Below, piece by piece: positions 1 through 5,160 of a DNA stretch of 5,160 bases. How positions within the stretch are numbered: position 1 is the first letter of the stretch; every line of letters begins with the position of its first letter. Source of the DNA: Methanobacterium sp. (GTDB lineage: Archaea > Methanobacteriota > Methanobacteria > Methanobacteriales > Methanobacteriaceae); NCBI GenBank assembly GCA_020854975.1, contig JAHKLQ010000095.1, positions 1 to 5,160 of the forward strand, read 5' to 3'. Position numbers and translations under genes: made by a program. Under the pieces are notes generated by a model that saw only the letters and a program-made list of their open reading frames with translations, was not told where the DNA came from and searched no databases.

Positions 1-597
1 AAGTATTTCTTCAGGGTTCATGCCATTACATGGTGACATGAAGTTATCTCCACCAATGAAAAAGAGCAGTGAACCTTTTTCAATTAATTTTTTCATTAAG
101 AAATGCTGAACTCGGTTTACAATAAAAGAAGTATCATATGCAGGGATGATGTCAGTAAGTGAGTCAGTGATGCCATTTATGTCGATATGGGCAATCTGCA
201 CAAAGCTGTCATCTGGATTAACCAATCCTTCAATGGCTAGAATCTCACTACGATCTTCAGACTGAGCTCCACCATATTTCTGTAAGGCACTGGTGGCGCT
301 TCGCTGAGCTTCATAAGGTGTTTCAGCAGTTCCCACACCCATACTCACTGTGATGGGGTAGCGGTTGCTGATGGATTTCTGAATGCGTAGATGATGATCC
401 ATATCTACTCCATTGGTCACCGCTAGCATGTTGTCAAAGCGGGTGAAGAAGACCAGTCCCCCTTTGGCTGCGAATTGCCTTTGCAGGTCTGCGTATAACT
501 CTGACTGCAGGATTTGCAGGTCGGCTTCGGCCCTAGGAGCGGGGGTAACAGTCCAGGGTCCATAGTTGTCAATCTGAATTAAAGTCATTTGTATCAT
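1..597 (-). CDS. arfA: GTP cyclohydrolase III (ArfA), 3' end beyond window
   Basis: Archaeal GTP cyclohydrolase III hydrolyses GTP to the formamidopyrimidine nucleotide FAPy and is the archaeal entry step to riboflavin and the Fo chromophore of F420. The first 199 codons are visible; the family is about 250-270 residues, so the C-terminus lies left of position 1. The N-terminus [13 protein letters not shown] is characteristic. Two halves resemble each other: FFTRFDN near residues 50-56 followed by NG, and FFIGGDNF near 179-186 followed by NG. The GGDN at 182-185 is the GGDEF/palm-like metal and nucleotide site known for this family. HIDIN at about 137-141 is a further acidic strand. The start is the ATG at 597-595, which overlaps the cofD stop as ATGA and has a GGGTGA ribosome binding site 6 nt upstream. 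The ATG at 588 is less well placed. The overlap implies cotranscription and translational coupling with cofD. Confidence 0.95.
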   Translation of the reverse strand, partial: MIQMTLIQIDNYGPWTVTPAPRAEADLQILQSELYADLQRQFAAKGGLVFFTRFDNMLAVTNGVDMDHHLRIQKSISNRYPITVSMGVGTAETPYEAQRSATSALQKYGGAQSEDRSEILAIEGLVNPDDSFVQIAHIDINGITDSLTDIIPAYDTSFIVNRVQHFLMKKLIEKGSLLFFIGGDNFMSPCNGMNPEEIL

Positions 598-1499
598 ACA
601 TATTCACCCAAAATACATCTGGCTAAATTTATTTTATCAGTCATATTCCTCATAATGGTCTGAGTTAACATAACATTAGATATTAGTTTTTCTATTTCTT
701 CCTGAGAATTTACATCTTCCAAGTCAATTATGAATTTATCCAAGAAATCCTTATAAATATTGGCAACTCCTAAACATGAAACTTCATGCCCCATGGCTTG
801 CATAAATTTTGCTGCAGGACCACTAACAGGCTTATCGCCAATTATGGGGGATACAGCCACTAAATAGGTATTTTTAAGGGCTTTTCTAACGCCTTTTGCG
901 GATATTATTGGGCCAATGGATGTTATGGGATTTGAAGGTCCAATAACCACCATATCCGAATTTTTGATGGACTCTATTATGCCAGGGGCTGGATCTACCT
1001 TCTGGTAATTCATATCCAGCACATCAGGGGTGCCCTGGTTTTCCACCAGAAACTCGTGAAATTCCATATCACCCTTATCTGTAGTGATGGTAATCTGAGA
1101 ATCATGGTTACTCATGGGAATTATTCTGGATTTTATGTTCAGTTCCTTTCTCTGCATATCCACAGCCTGAGAAAGGGAATGATTCTTCATGAGTAGGGTT
1201 TTCTGGATTTTGAAAGCCCGGTCCCGGTCACCTATCCTGAGAGTTTCTGGACATCCAATCTCTTTTAACCGGTCATGGGTTATAAAACTATCACCCTTAA
1301 TCCCATACCAGGTATCTTCATTGATGATCCCAGCCAGGGTGTACATAACTGTATCCAGATCTGGAGCTACATAAACTCCCGAAAAATAATCATTTTCAAG
1401 GGTATTCACAATCACGGTAATGTCTTCAGGATTTAAGAGTTGAACCATACCCTGCAAGAGTTTGGGGGTGCCGGTTCCACCGGAGAGAACGGTTATCAT
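594..1499 (-). CDS. cofD: 2-phospho-L-lactate transferase (CofD)
   Basis: CofD transfers the phospholactyl group from lactyl-2-diphospho-5'-guanosine to the deazaflavin Fo, giving F420-0, in the cytoplasm. The protein is 301 residues, the usual family length. Visible motifs in order are the N-terminal nucleotide-binding strand and loop SGGTGTPKL (6-14), VNT plus acidic residues (31-37), PDLDTV (46-51) followed by [15 protein letters not shown] (87-96), [12 protein letters not shown] (187-198), and VSPIIG with GPAAKFM (216-233). Beginning at [10 protein letters not shown] fixes the start at 1499. No Shine-Dalgarno-like sequence precedes this ATG; a TTTAAA element about 20-25 nt upstream could mean a leaderless message. 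After VNT the sequence reads LENDYFSG, where I would expect a Glu/Asp-Asp pair followed by a hydrophobic residue; this may be a lineage variant. The stop overlaps the arfA start by 4 bases. cofE lies upstream across a small ORF. Confidence 0.96.
   Translation of the reverse strand: MITVLSGGTGTPKLLQGMVQLLNPEDITVIVNTLENDYFSGVYVAPDLDTVMYTLAGIINEDTWYGIKGDSFITHDRLKEIGCPETLRIGDRDRAFKIQKTLLMKNHSLSQAVDMQRKELNIKSRIIPMSNHDSQITITTDKGDMEFHEFLVENQGTPDVLDMNYQKVDPAPGIIESIKNSDMVVIGPSNPITSIGPIISAKGVRKALKNTYLVAVSPIIGDKPVSGPAAKFMQAMGHEVSCLGVANIYKDFLDKFIIDLEDVNSQEEIEKLISNVMLTQTIMRNMTDKINLARCILGEYV
604..609 (-). promoter_or_regulatory. Ribosome binding site of arfA, inside cofD
   Basis: GGGTGA on the minus strand lies 6 nt before the arfA ATG at 597 and within the last codons of cofD. 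It matches the archaeal anti-Shine-Dalgarno and selects the overlapping ATG (597) over the in-frame ATG three codons downstream (588), which would be 15 nt away. Confidence 0.7.
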
Positions 1500-1518
1500 A
1501 TTATCATATTATCAATTG

Positions 1519-1524
1519 TTTAAA
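1519..1524 (-). promoter_or_regulatory. Possible TATA-like element before cofD
   Basis: TTTAAA on the minus strand is centred about 22 nt before the cofD ATG, inside an imperfect palindrome (AATTG, 7 nt, CAATT; 1514-1530). Archaeal TATA boxes lie about 25 nt upstream of the transcription start, so this would start a nearly leaderless cofD message, in line with the missing ribosome binding site. The element is weak and such AT-rich strings are common here. Confidence 0.22.
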
Positions 1525-1585
1525 TCAATTATCCTTTGATATTCAAGTTTCCTTAGATTGTTTACATCGGATTATAATTTTAAAT

Positions 1586-1738
1586 TTAGATGCTATGAAC
1601 ATTAAGTTCCCTTAACAAACGTTCTCGTTCTATTTTAAGTTCTTCCAGAACTGCAGGGTCGCAGGAATCCTGCTTTTCCAGGTAGGCGATAGTGGTGGTT
1701 ATGGCTTCCAACTGGGTTTCCATCTGATTCACGGGCAT
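1586..1738 (-). CDS. Uncharacterised 50-residue helical protein between cofE and cofD
   Basis: I do not recognise this family. The ORF runs from ATG at 1738 to TAA at 1588-1586 and encodes 50 residues beginning [13 protein letters not shown] and ending RELNVHSI. It predicts two amphipathic, charged helices (about residues 5-23 and 28-46) joined by a short turn with DSCDP (24-28), so a helical hairpin or coiled coil. There is no signal peptide or membrane segment. A TAG lies in frame 3 codons before the ATG, so the ORF cannot extend far. A weak GTGA ribosome binding site lies 10 nt upstream. The Glu/Lys/Arg/Leu-rich composition and ordinary codon use resemble its neighbours. It is 90 nt after cofE and 86 nt before cofD on the same strand, which makes cotranscription likely. 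It could be an accessory of F420 synthesis, an unrelated small protein, or a chance ORF in a longer spacer. Confidence 0.62.
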   Translation of the reverse strand: MPVNQMETQLEAITTTIAYLEKQDSCDPAVLEELKIERERLLRELNVHSI

Positions 1739-1828
1739 AATAATCTACTCACAATTTTTTTCTATATTAACTTGTTATGGCAATTAATATTTACACATGG
1801 AAGTTGATACATATTGAGTTTAATTAAA

Positions 1829-2590
1829 TTAACGGAAAACATCATACTTTTTCGGTCGGATTAAAGGTTTTATTGAACTGGGAACATTCCTAAGTTTTTC
1901 AAAGTAAGGAACTCCCCTAATTATAACCACCGGAATTCCTTCGTCAGCTTGACCCATCAATAAGGACGCTGAAGAAGCTAATTCATCTGCTACAGCAATG
2001 CTGGTGGTTTTAAGCTCTCGTCCATATAAATCAAGCTCACCGTAACGATCCCATAGAGGTTTCATACCAGAGATACCAATAGCTGTACCAATAGCTCCTT
2101 CACGGAATGCCCGTCCCTGAGTGTCAGATATTATAACTGTAATATCATTTCCCGTACTTTTTTCTATTTTTTCTCTGATCCCATTGGCACTGGTATCTGG
2201 ATCCACAGGTATGGGTGTAGCCAGCCCTTTATCCACATTAGACTCATCAATACCAGCGTTGGCACACACAAAACCGTGTTTAGTTTCAGAAATAATAAAA
2301 TCAGGACCCACCTTAATTATTTCAGATGACTCTTCAATAATAGCTTCAACCAGTTCATCTTCTTTCCCAGTCTTTTCACCAAGTTCAATTGCTTTATTAC
2401 TGGGTTTAATATCTTTTAGTTTAATCACATGACCTTCAGATTTAGCCACAGCAGTTTCAGCAATGACCAGGATATCCTCATTTTTTATTTGGATATTCTG
2501 ATTTTTTGACGCCTGGAGAATAAGTTCTGCCAGATTATCTCCCTTTTTTATAAGAGGGATACCTTCTATACCGATGATTTTGACTTCCAT
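1829..2590 (-). CDS. cofE: Coenzyme F420-0:L-glutamate ligase (CofE)
   Basis: CofE uses GTP and divalent metal to add L-glutamates to F420-0, giving F420-1 and the gamma-linked F420-2, in the cytoplasm. The protein is 253 residues, matching single-domain archaeal CofE; the C-terminal FMN-binding extension of actinobacterial homologues is absent. Motifs in order: [15 protein letters not shown] (4-18), [14 protein letters not shown] (40-53), [18 protein letters not shown] (102-119), PVDPDTSA (128-135), [16 protein letters not shown] (153-168), and [13 protein letters not shown] then [14 protein letters not shown] (184-213). The acidic residues at D115 and D156 lie in the segments that bind metal and GTP in characterised CofE. 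The ATG at 2590 is preceded by GGTG with 5 nt spacing, which supports this start. A 79 bp gap upstream separates it from purO and contains a good TATA-like element, so cofE may have its own promoter while also being read through from purO. Confidence 0.97.
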   Translation of the reverse strand: MEVKIIGIEGIPLIKKGDNLAELILQASKNQNIQIKNEDILVIAETAVAKSEGHVIKLKDIKPSNKAIELGEKTGKEDELVEAIIEESSEIIKVGPDFIISETKHGFVCANAGIDESNVDKGLATPIPVDPDTSANGIREKIEKSTGNDITVIISDTQGRAFREGAIGTAIGISGMKPLWDRYGELDLYGRELKTTSIAVADELASSASLLMGQADEGIPVVIIRGVPYFEKLRNVPSSIKPLIRPKKYDVFR

Positions 2591-2634
2591 GCTTGCACCG
2601 GATCTAATTAGATTAATTTGAAATTTATTTGGTT

Positions 2635-2642
2635 GTATAAAG
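2635..2642 (-). promoter_or_regulatory. Candidate archaeal TATA box for cofE
   Basis: CTTTATAC on the minus strand, preceded by the purine-rich AAAATAAT as a BRE-like stretch, is in the purO-cofE spacer. A start about 25 nt downstream, near 2612, would leave a leader of roughly 20 nt that includes the cofE GGTG site. A second AT-rich string, TATATTATATAC at 2655-2666, is an alternative. This is inferred from position and similarity to the archaeal consensus only. Confidence 0.42.
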
Positions 2643-2669
2643 ATTATTTTGTTGTATATAATATAGAAT

Positions 2670-3272
2670 TTATATGGAAACTAATTCCCATCCTGCTTTT
2701 CCAAATCCTGCGGCAGAAGTAACAGGATTGGTAAATTCAGCGAATTTTCCCCCATTCATTATAAACTTAGCAGCTTCAGATGCACTGCCAGCAGTAAATT
2801 CCACTGTTTGAGGATGGATGTGCTCATAAACGGCAATGTAACTTGCTTTACCAGCAGGTATTTTTTCCACATGTACTTTTTCATGGGTTACAATACCTAT
2901 ATATGATTCTCCTTTAAGGGTGGTTACTCCTGCAATTCTGGGAGTGTTAAAATCATCCTTTTCATAGTCCATAGTCAAAAGAGAAAATGCCATAGCATCT
3001 CTAATATTCATACCAGATTCGATTTTCTCAGCGATAACATCAGTGTGAGATCCATTGGAAACCACCGCCACATCCCCCACCACACGTATGCAGTTATAGG
3101 CTATGTAAGGACTTTCAAAAACATCTTTTTCATAGCCTTCCTTAGGAACAACTGCCACTCTTTCAGGGAATGTTTTAGTTATCCTATTGGGAAAAGAACG
3201 GCTGGAAACTCGATAAGCCACAAAATTACCTGATTCATTATTACCAACTGCCAGTATTCTTCCTAGATACAT
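2670..3272 (-). CDS. purO: Archaeal IMP cyclohydrolase (PurO)
   Basis: PurO closes the ring of FAICAR to inosine monophosphate, the last step of de novo purine synthesis in many archaea, replacing the cyclohydrolase half of bacterial PurH. The fold known for the family is Ntn-hydrolase-like, but without proteolytic activation. The protein is 200 residues, the usual length. Recognisable segments are the N-terminus [23 protein letters not shown] (18-30), [14 protein letters not shown] (54-67), VVSNGSHTD (70-78), [15 protein letters not shown] (101-115), and [10 protein letters not shown] then NPVTSAA (161-188). R30 and Y59 match positions I recall as active-site residues in the characterised family; I cannot verify this here. 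The start at 3272 is secured by a strong AGGTGAT ribosome binding site 3 nt upstream. The gene follows exbD on the same strand after 78-80 nt and precedes cofE. Confidence 0.96.
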   Translation of the reverse strand: MYLGRILAVGNNESGNFVAYRVSSRSFPNRITKTFPERVAVVPKEGYEKDVFESPYIAYNCIRVVGDVAVVSNGSHTDVIAEKIESGMNIRDAMAFSLLTMDYEKDDFNTPRIAGVTTLKGESYIGIVTHEKVHVEKIPAGKASYIAVYEHIHPQTVEFTAGSASEAAKFIMNGGKFAEFTNPVTSAAGFGKAGWELVSI

Positions 3273-3275
3273 TAA

Positions 3276-3282
3276 ATCACCT
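3276..3282 (-). promoter_or_regulatory. Strong ribosome binding site of purO
   Basis: AGGTGAT on the minus strand, 3 nt before the purO ATG, is the closest match in the window to the archaeal Shine-Dalgarno consensus. It fixes the purO start and argues against a leaderless purO message. Confidence 0.7.
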
Positions 3283-3342
3283 TTTTTAGATATAATATGG
3301 ACAAACAGTACTTAGTATGACTCGTTTAAGTTAAGCATTAGA

Positions 3343-3351
3343 TGTTATAAA
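3343..3351 (-). promoter_or_regulatory. Possible TATA box for purO
   Basis: TTTATAACA on the minus strand begins right after the exbD TAG stop. Initiation about 25 nt downstream, near 3320, would give a leader of about 45-50 nt containing the purO ribosome binding site. The nearer string TATTATATC (3289-3297) would place initiation at or past the ATG and is less compatible. Evidence is similarity and spacing only. Confidence 0.3.
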
Positions 3352-3744
3352 CTAAGTTTCAGGAACATGAACTGCTTCATAGGGACTCATCCCTTCAGGG
3401 GTAGTGATGATGATAGTTCCATCCTTGGGTTTGATGATAATTTCTCCTTCATCAATTACATTGGTATGAACTGCAATAGCACTGTCACGGATGTAACTGG
3501 ACATATCCACACCGTTAACTGTAACTGTTGTTAGACCTGCAACTGGAAGTAAGTAATATTGTGAGTTTCCATCGGTCTGGCTCACATCAGGTTTTCCACT
3601 ACTGGTATCAGAAACTACCTGGAAGCTACTGGTAACCATGAGAAATATGAGAATGGTGAAAATTACATCAATTAGAGGTACCAGGTTCACCCGGGCCTGC
3701 CTGCCACGGAGTTTTCTCCTATAACTCTGGGTATCTATGGCCAT
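3352..3744 (-). CDS. ExbD/TolR-family membrane protein, short and divergent
   Basis: ExbD/TolR proteins insert one helix into an ExbB/TolQ pentamer and carry the aspartate that takes part in proton flow. This 130-residue protein has a basic cytoplasmic N-terminus (RRKLRGRQAR, 9-18), then VNLVPLIDVIFTILIFLMV (19-37) as its single membrane helix with the family aspartate at D26. Residues 42-130 would lie outside the cell; they begin with a Ser/Gly/Asp-rich linker, then strands near TVTVNGVDM (73-81) and EIIIKPKDGTIIITTPEG (100-117). The canonical closing helix and last strand are not recognisable: the chain ends at EAVHVPET. In-frame and shifted readings beyond the stop close quickly, so I see no simple broken gene. 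A GAGG site 8 nt upstream supports the ATG at 3744. It follows the ExbB-like gene by 98 bp. The transported substrate or driven process is unknown; no TonB-like gene is visible. Confidence 0.88.
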   Translation of the reverse strand: MAIDTQSYRRKLRGRQARVNLVPLIDVIFTILIFLMVTSSFQVVSDTSSGKPDVSQTDGNSQYYLLPVAGLTTVTVNGVDMSSYIRDSAIAVHTNVIDEGEIIIKPKDGTIIITTPEGMSPYEAVHVPET

Positions 3745-3842
3745 ATTTTAGTCCTCTTTTTTTAATACTCATTAATTTATTAACAGAATCTTATTCAATT
3801 GATAATTTAACTTTGATCTGTAATCTTTATTATTAGTAAATT

Positions 3843-4685
3843 TCACTGTTTCAGTTTACTTTCCACTATTCTGGCTTCCGTATTGCATTTTTCCTTGATT
3901 ATGTTGCCAATACTCTTTTCCAGCATATGAGGATTCAGTGAAATCCAGATATTAGCGTCTTTATCCTGGTGGAGTTCTTTCACTTCTAAAATTCCATCAG
4001 ATTCTTTTAAAGCTTTAATTGCATTATTAACATCTGTATCAACTTTTATACGCATCTCTGCTGTTCGCCAGTTAGTCATCTTTTTGGCAATCTCTATTTT
4101 ATCAAGTTCACTCTCTATTCTACTATTAATATGAGTGTAGAGAGGAAGTATGATTATGGCTACGGCTAAACCAGCAATGGTGGTTATGAGTGATACGTAT
4201 ATACCTTCGGCCATGGCAGTGGGATTGGCATTCACCCCTAATGCTTTGAAGGTGTACCACAATCCCAGAACTGTTCCAATTAGTCCTAAAAGTGGAGCTA
4301 TTTCGATGATGGTTCGTATGGTGTCAAGTCCCTTGGTCATACGTCCCATTTCCACAATGAAAACCCTTTCCATGGCGTCTTCAACTTCTCTATTGTTACG
4401 GAAACCGATCTTCAGTGCTTCTGCAACTATTTTGGAAATGGGATTATGGTAACGTCCTATGGATCGTAAAGCCTCTAGGGATCCTCCTCGGTCCATGGCT
4501 TTGTTCACTTCTCCCATGATCTGGGGCAGTTCTACCTGGGATATCTTACGCAGGTAGTTGATCTTTTCTACAGAATAGAATATACCATAAATTCCGATTA
4601 TAGTAATGATGTAGGTGATGACTCCTCCACTTTTGAACATTTCTAGTATGGTATTGAAGGAGTTGGCAAAAAATTCGTAGATCAT
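3843..4685 (-). CDS. ExbB/TolQ/MotA-family proton-channel protein with extra C-terminal domain
   Basis: This 280-residue protein belongs to the MotA/TolQ/ExbB family, the pentameric stator part of proton-driven membrane machines. Predicted membrane helices are at about 20-40, 124-148 and 160-186. The second contains APLLGLIGTVLGL (130-142) and the third GIYVSLITTIAGLAVAI (161-177); T138 and T169 align by eye with the channel threonines of E. coli ExbB (T148, T181). Residues 42-123 form the large cytoplasmic loop. After the third helix comes a charged helix (about 187-205) and then about 70 residues (208-278) with a beta-alpha-beta-beta-alpha-beta pattern, not part of the standard ExbB core. 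The ATG at 4685 has an AGAGGAT site 5 nt upstream and lies 12 bp after the rnhB stop, so the two are probably cotranscribed. The partner is the ExbD-like gene directly downstream. Archaea of this type have no outer membrane, so a TonB-like role is unlikely. Confidence 0.92.
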   Translation of the reverse strand: MIYEFFANSFNTILEMFKSGGVITYIITIIGIYGIFYSVEKINYLRKISQVELPQIMGEVNKAMDRGGSLEALRSIGRYHNPISKIVAEALKIGFRNNREVEDAMERVFIVEMGRMTKGLDTIRTIIEIAPLLGLIGTVLGLWYTFKALGVNANPTAMAEGIYVSLITTIAGLAVAIIILPLYTHINSRIESELDKIEIAKKMTNWRTAEMRIKVDTDVNNAIKALKESDGILEVKELHQDKDANIWISLNPHMLEKSIGNIIKEKCNTEARIVESKLKQ

Positions 4686-4690
4686 TTTAT

Positions 4691-4710
4691 CCTCTTATTA
4701 GCCTCTTATT
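4691..4710 (-). repeat. Tandem 9-base repeat duplicating the exbB ribosome binding site
   Basis: AATAAGAGG occurs twice on the minus strand (4702-4710 and 4691-4699) with a period of 11 bases across the rnhB stop. The upstream copy encodes the end of RNase HII (Ile-Arg, Gly); the downstream copy provides the GAGG used by the exbB-like gene, 5 nt before its ATG. The repeat is directly visible; whether it matters is not known. Confidence 0.55.
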
Positions 4711-5160
4711 CGTTTCACTGTAGCCCAGGACCTACGTACAAAGTCTGGCAGTTCTCCAGGGGGCATTTTTTCCAGGAAGTTAATAGTTTTAGGATCACTG
4801 GGATAACCTGAGCCAATGTCTTTATATTCTTTTTTGATCTCCTGGATAGCCCGGTCACGTTCCACCTTAGCAATGATGGATGCTGCAGAGACAATAGGGT
4901 AGCGATCATCGGCTTTATGTTCCGCCACCACCTTTAAATCTGGATGCATGGTTTCCAGTTCACTGGTCAACCGTTCGGGCTTAACATCCATGGAGTCAAT
5001 GAAACAAGTGGAGGGATTAGAACTGCCGATGATACGGTTAATGGCGATTTTTTCAATTTCATTCAAATTGACATCCCTTGACCGTAGCATGTCTATGTCT
5101 TTGGCTGTGATCTTCACAGTATGACATTCAGCTATTCTCTTTATCTTACGGGCTAAAATT
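4698..5160 (-). CDS. rnhB: Ribonuclease HII, 5' end beyond window
   Basis: RNase HII cleaves the RNA strand of RNA:DNA hybrids and single ribonucleotides embedded in DNA. 153 residues of the C-terminal part are visible and the reading frame stays open to position 5160. The family is about 200-220 residues, so roughly the first 50-60, including the GIDEAGRG motif with the first two catalytic acids, lie outside. Visible archaeal-type motifs are FIDSMDV (third catalytic Asp), AEHKADDRYPIVSAASIIAK (fourth catalytic Asp in the KADD segment), VERDRAI, GSGYPSDPKT, and the C-terminal VRRSWATVKRI. The GTG at 5117 would give a 139-residue form, but homologous sequence (ILARKIKRIAECH) continues upstream, so it is not the start. 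It ends with TAA 12 bp before the exbB-like ATG, suggesting a shared transcript. Confidence 0.95.
   Translation of the reverse strand, partial: ILARKIKRIAECHTVKITAKDIDMLRSRDVNLNEIEKIAINRIIGSSNPSTCFIDSMDVKPERLTSELETMHPDLKVVAEHKADDRYPIVSAASIIAKVERDRAIQEIKKEYKDIGSGYPSDPKTINFLEKMPPGELPDFVRRSWATVKRIRG

Noticed and set aside
1189..1374. Plus-strand ORF of 61 residues
   Set aside because: Antisense inside cofD, with no independent coding signal.
1511..1530. Imperfect palindrome and ATCAATT direct repeat upstream of cofD as an operator or terminator
   Set aside because: Short (5-base arms), AT-only context and no T-run after it. Such repeats arise easily in AT-rich spacers; kept only as context for the TATA-like element.
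2121..2432. Plus-strand ORF of 103 residues
   Set aside because: Lies wholly antisense inside cofE, has low-complexity Ser/Ile/Leu composition, and no recognisable domain. It is a shadow of the cofE reading frame.
3045..3233. Plus-strand ORF of 62 residues
   Set aside because: Antisense inside purO, with no independent coding signal.
3300..3360. Frameshift or premature stop truncating the ExbD-like gene
   Set aside because: Downstream sequence in frame stops after 6 codons and the other frames close within a few codons, with no missing-domain motif to recover.
1500..3842. Intrinsic archaeal terminators in the spacers
   Set aside because: No clear oligo-T tract of five or more on the minus strand follows any of the gene ends within these spacers.
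4150..4452. Plus-strand ORF of 100 residues
   Set aside because: Antisense to the membrane part of the ExbB-like gene; the Met/Ser/Ala-rich product is what complementing that frame gives.
4715..4909. Second minus-strand ORF of 64 residues inside rnhB
   Set aside because: Out of frame with the RNase HII motifs, which are intact in the main frame.
5115..5117. GTG as the start of RNase HII
   Set aside because: The frame stays open to the window edge with family-like sequence upstream, and the N-terminal catalytic motif must lie further upstream.
1..5160. CRISPR array, insertion sequence, tRNA/rRNA or a defence-type cassette
   Set aside because: No regularly spaced repeats, transposase-like product, cloverleaf or attachment-site duplication is visible. 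The window is densely filled with core-type genes on one strand.

Overview
The window looks like chromosomal DNA from a methanogenic archaeon, most likely a mesophilic Methanobacterium-type member of the Methanobacteriales. The reasons are the archaeal-type genes PurO, archaeal GTP cyclohydrolase III and the coenzyme F420 genes cofD and cofE, the AT-rich spacers, TTTATA-like promoter elements, and ribosome binding sites of the GGTGAT/GAGG type that pair with an archaeal 16S 3' end. This is inferred from gene content and sequence style, not from a database match.

Every gene I can support lies on the minus strand, so transcription runs from high to low coordinates. In that order they are: rnhB (RNase HII, 5' end outside the window); an ExbB/TolQ-type and an ExbD/TolR-type membrane protein; purO (IMP cyclohydrolase); cofE (F420-0:gamma-glutamyl ligase); an unrecognised 50-residue small ORF; cofD (2-phospho-L-lactate transferase); and arfA (GTP cyclohydrolase III, 3' end outside the window). 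Gaps are 12 bp (rnhB-exbB), 98 bp (exbB-exbD), 78 bp (exbD-purO, with a possible promoter), 79 bp (purO-cofE, with a plausible promoter), 90 bp (cofE-small ORF), 86 bp (small ORF-cofD) and a 4-base ATGA overlap (cofD-arfA).

Functionally the right-hand part pairs an RNA:DNA hybrid nuclease with a proton-channel-type membrane complex. The left-hand part is nucleotide and coenzyme biosynthesis. PurO makes IMP, the purine precursor that leads to GTP. ArfA opens GTP towards the flavin and Fo (deazaflavin) chromophores. CofD attaches phospholactate to Fo, using a GTP-derived activated intermediate, and CofE adds the glutamates that finish F420. The left half can therefore be read as a purine-to-F420 supply line.

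I do not see a new defence, mobile or CRISPR-like system. This is mostly conserved core-genome content. The parts worth a second look are the small ORF between cofE and cofD, the extra C-terminal domain of the ExbB-like protein, the short divergent ExbD, and a few translation-initiation details.
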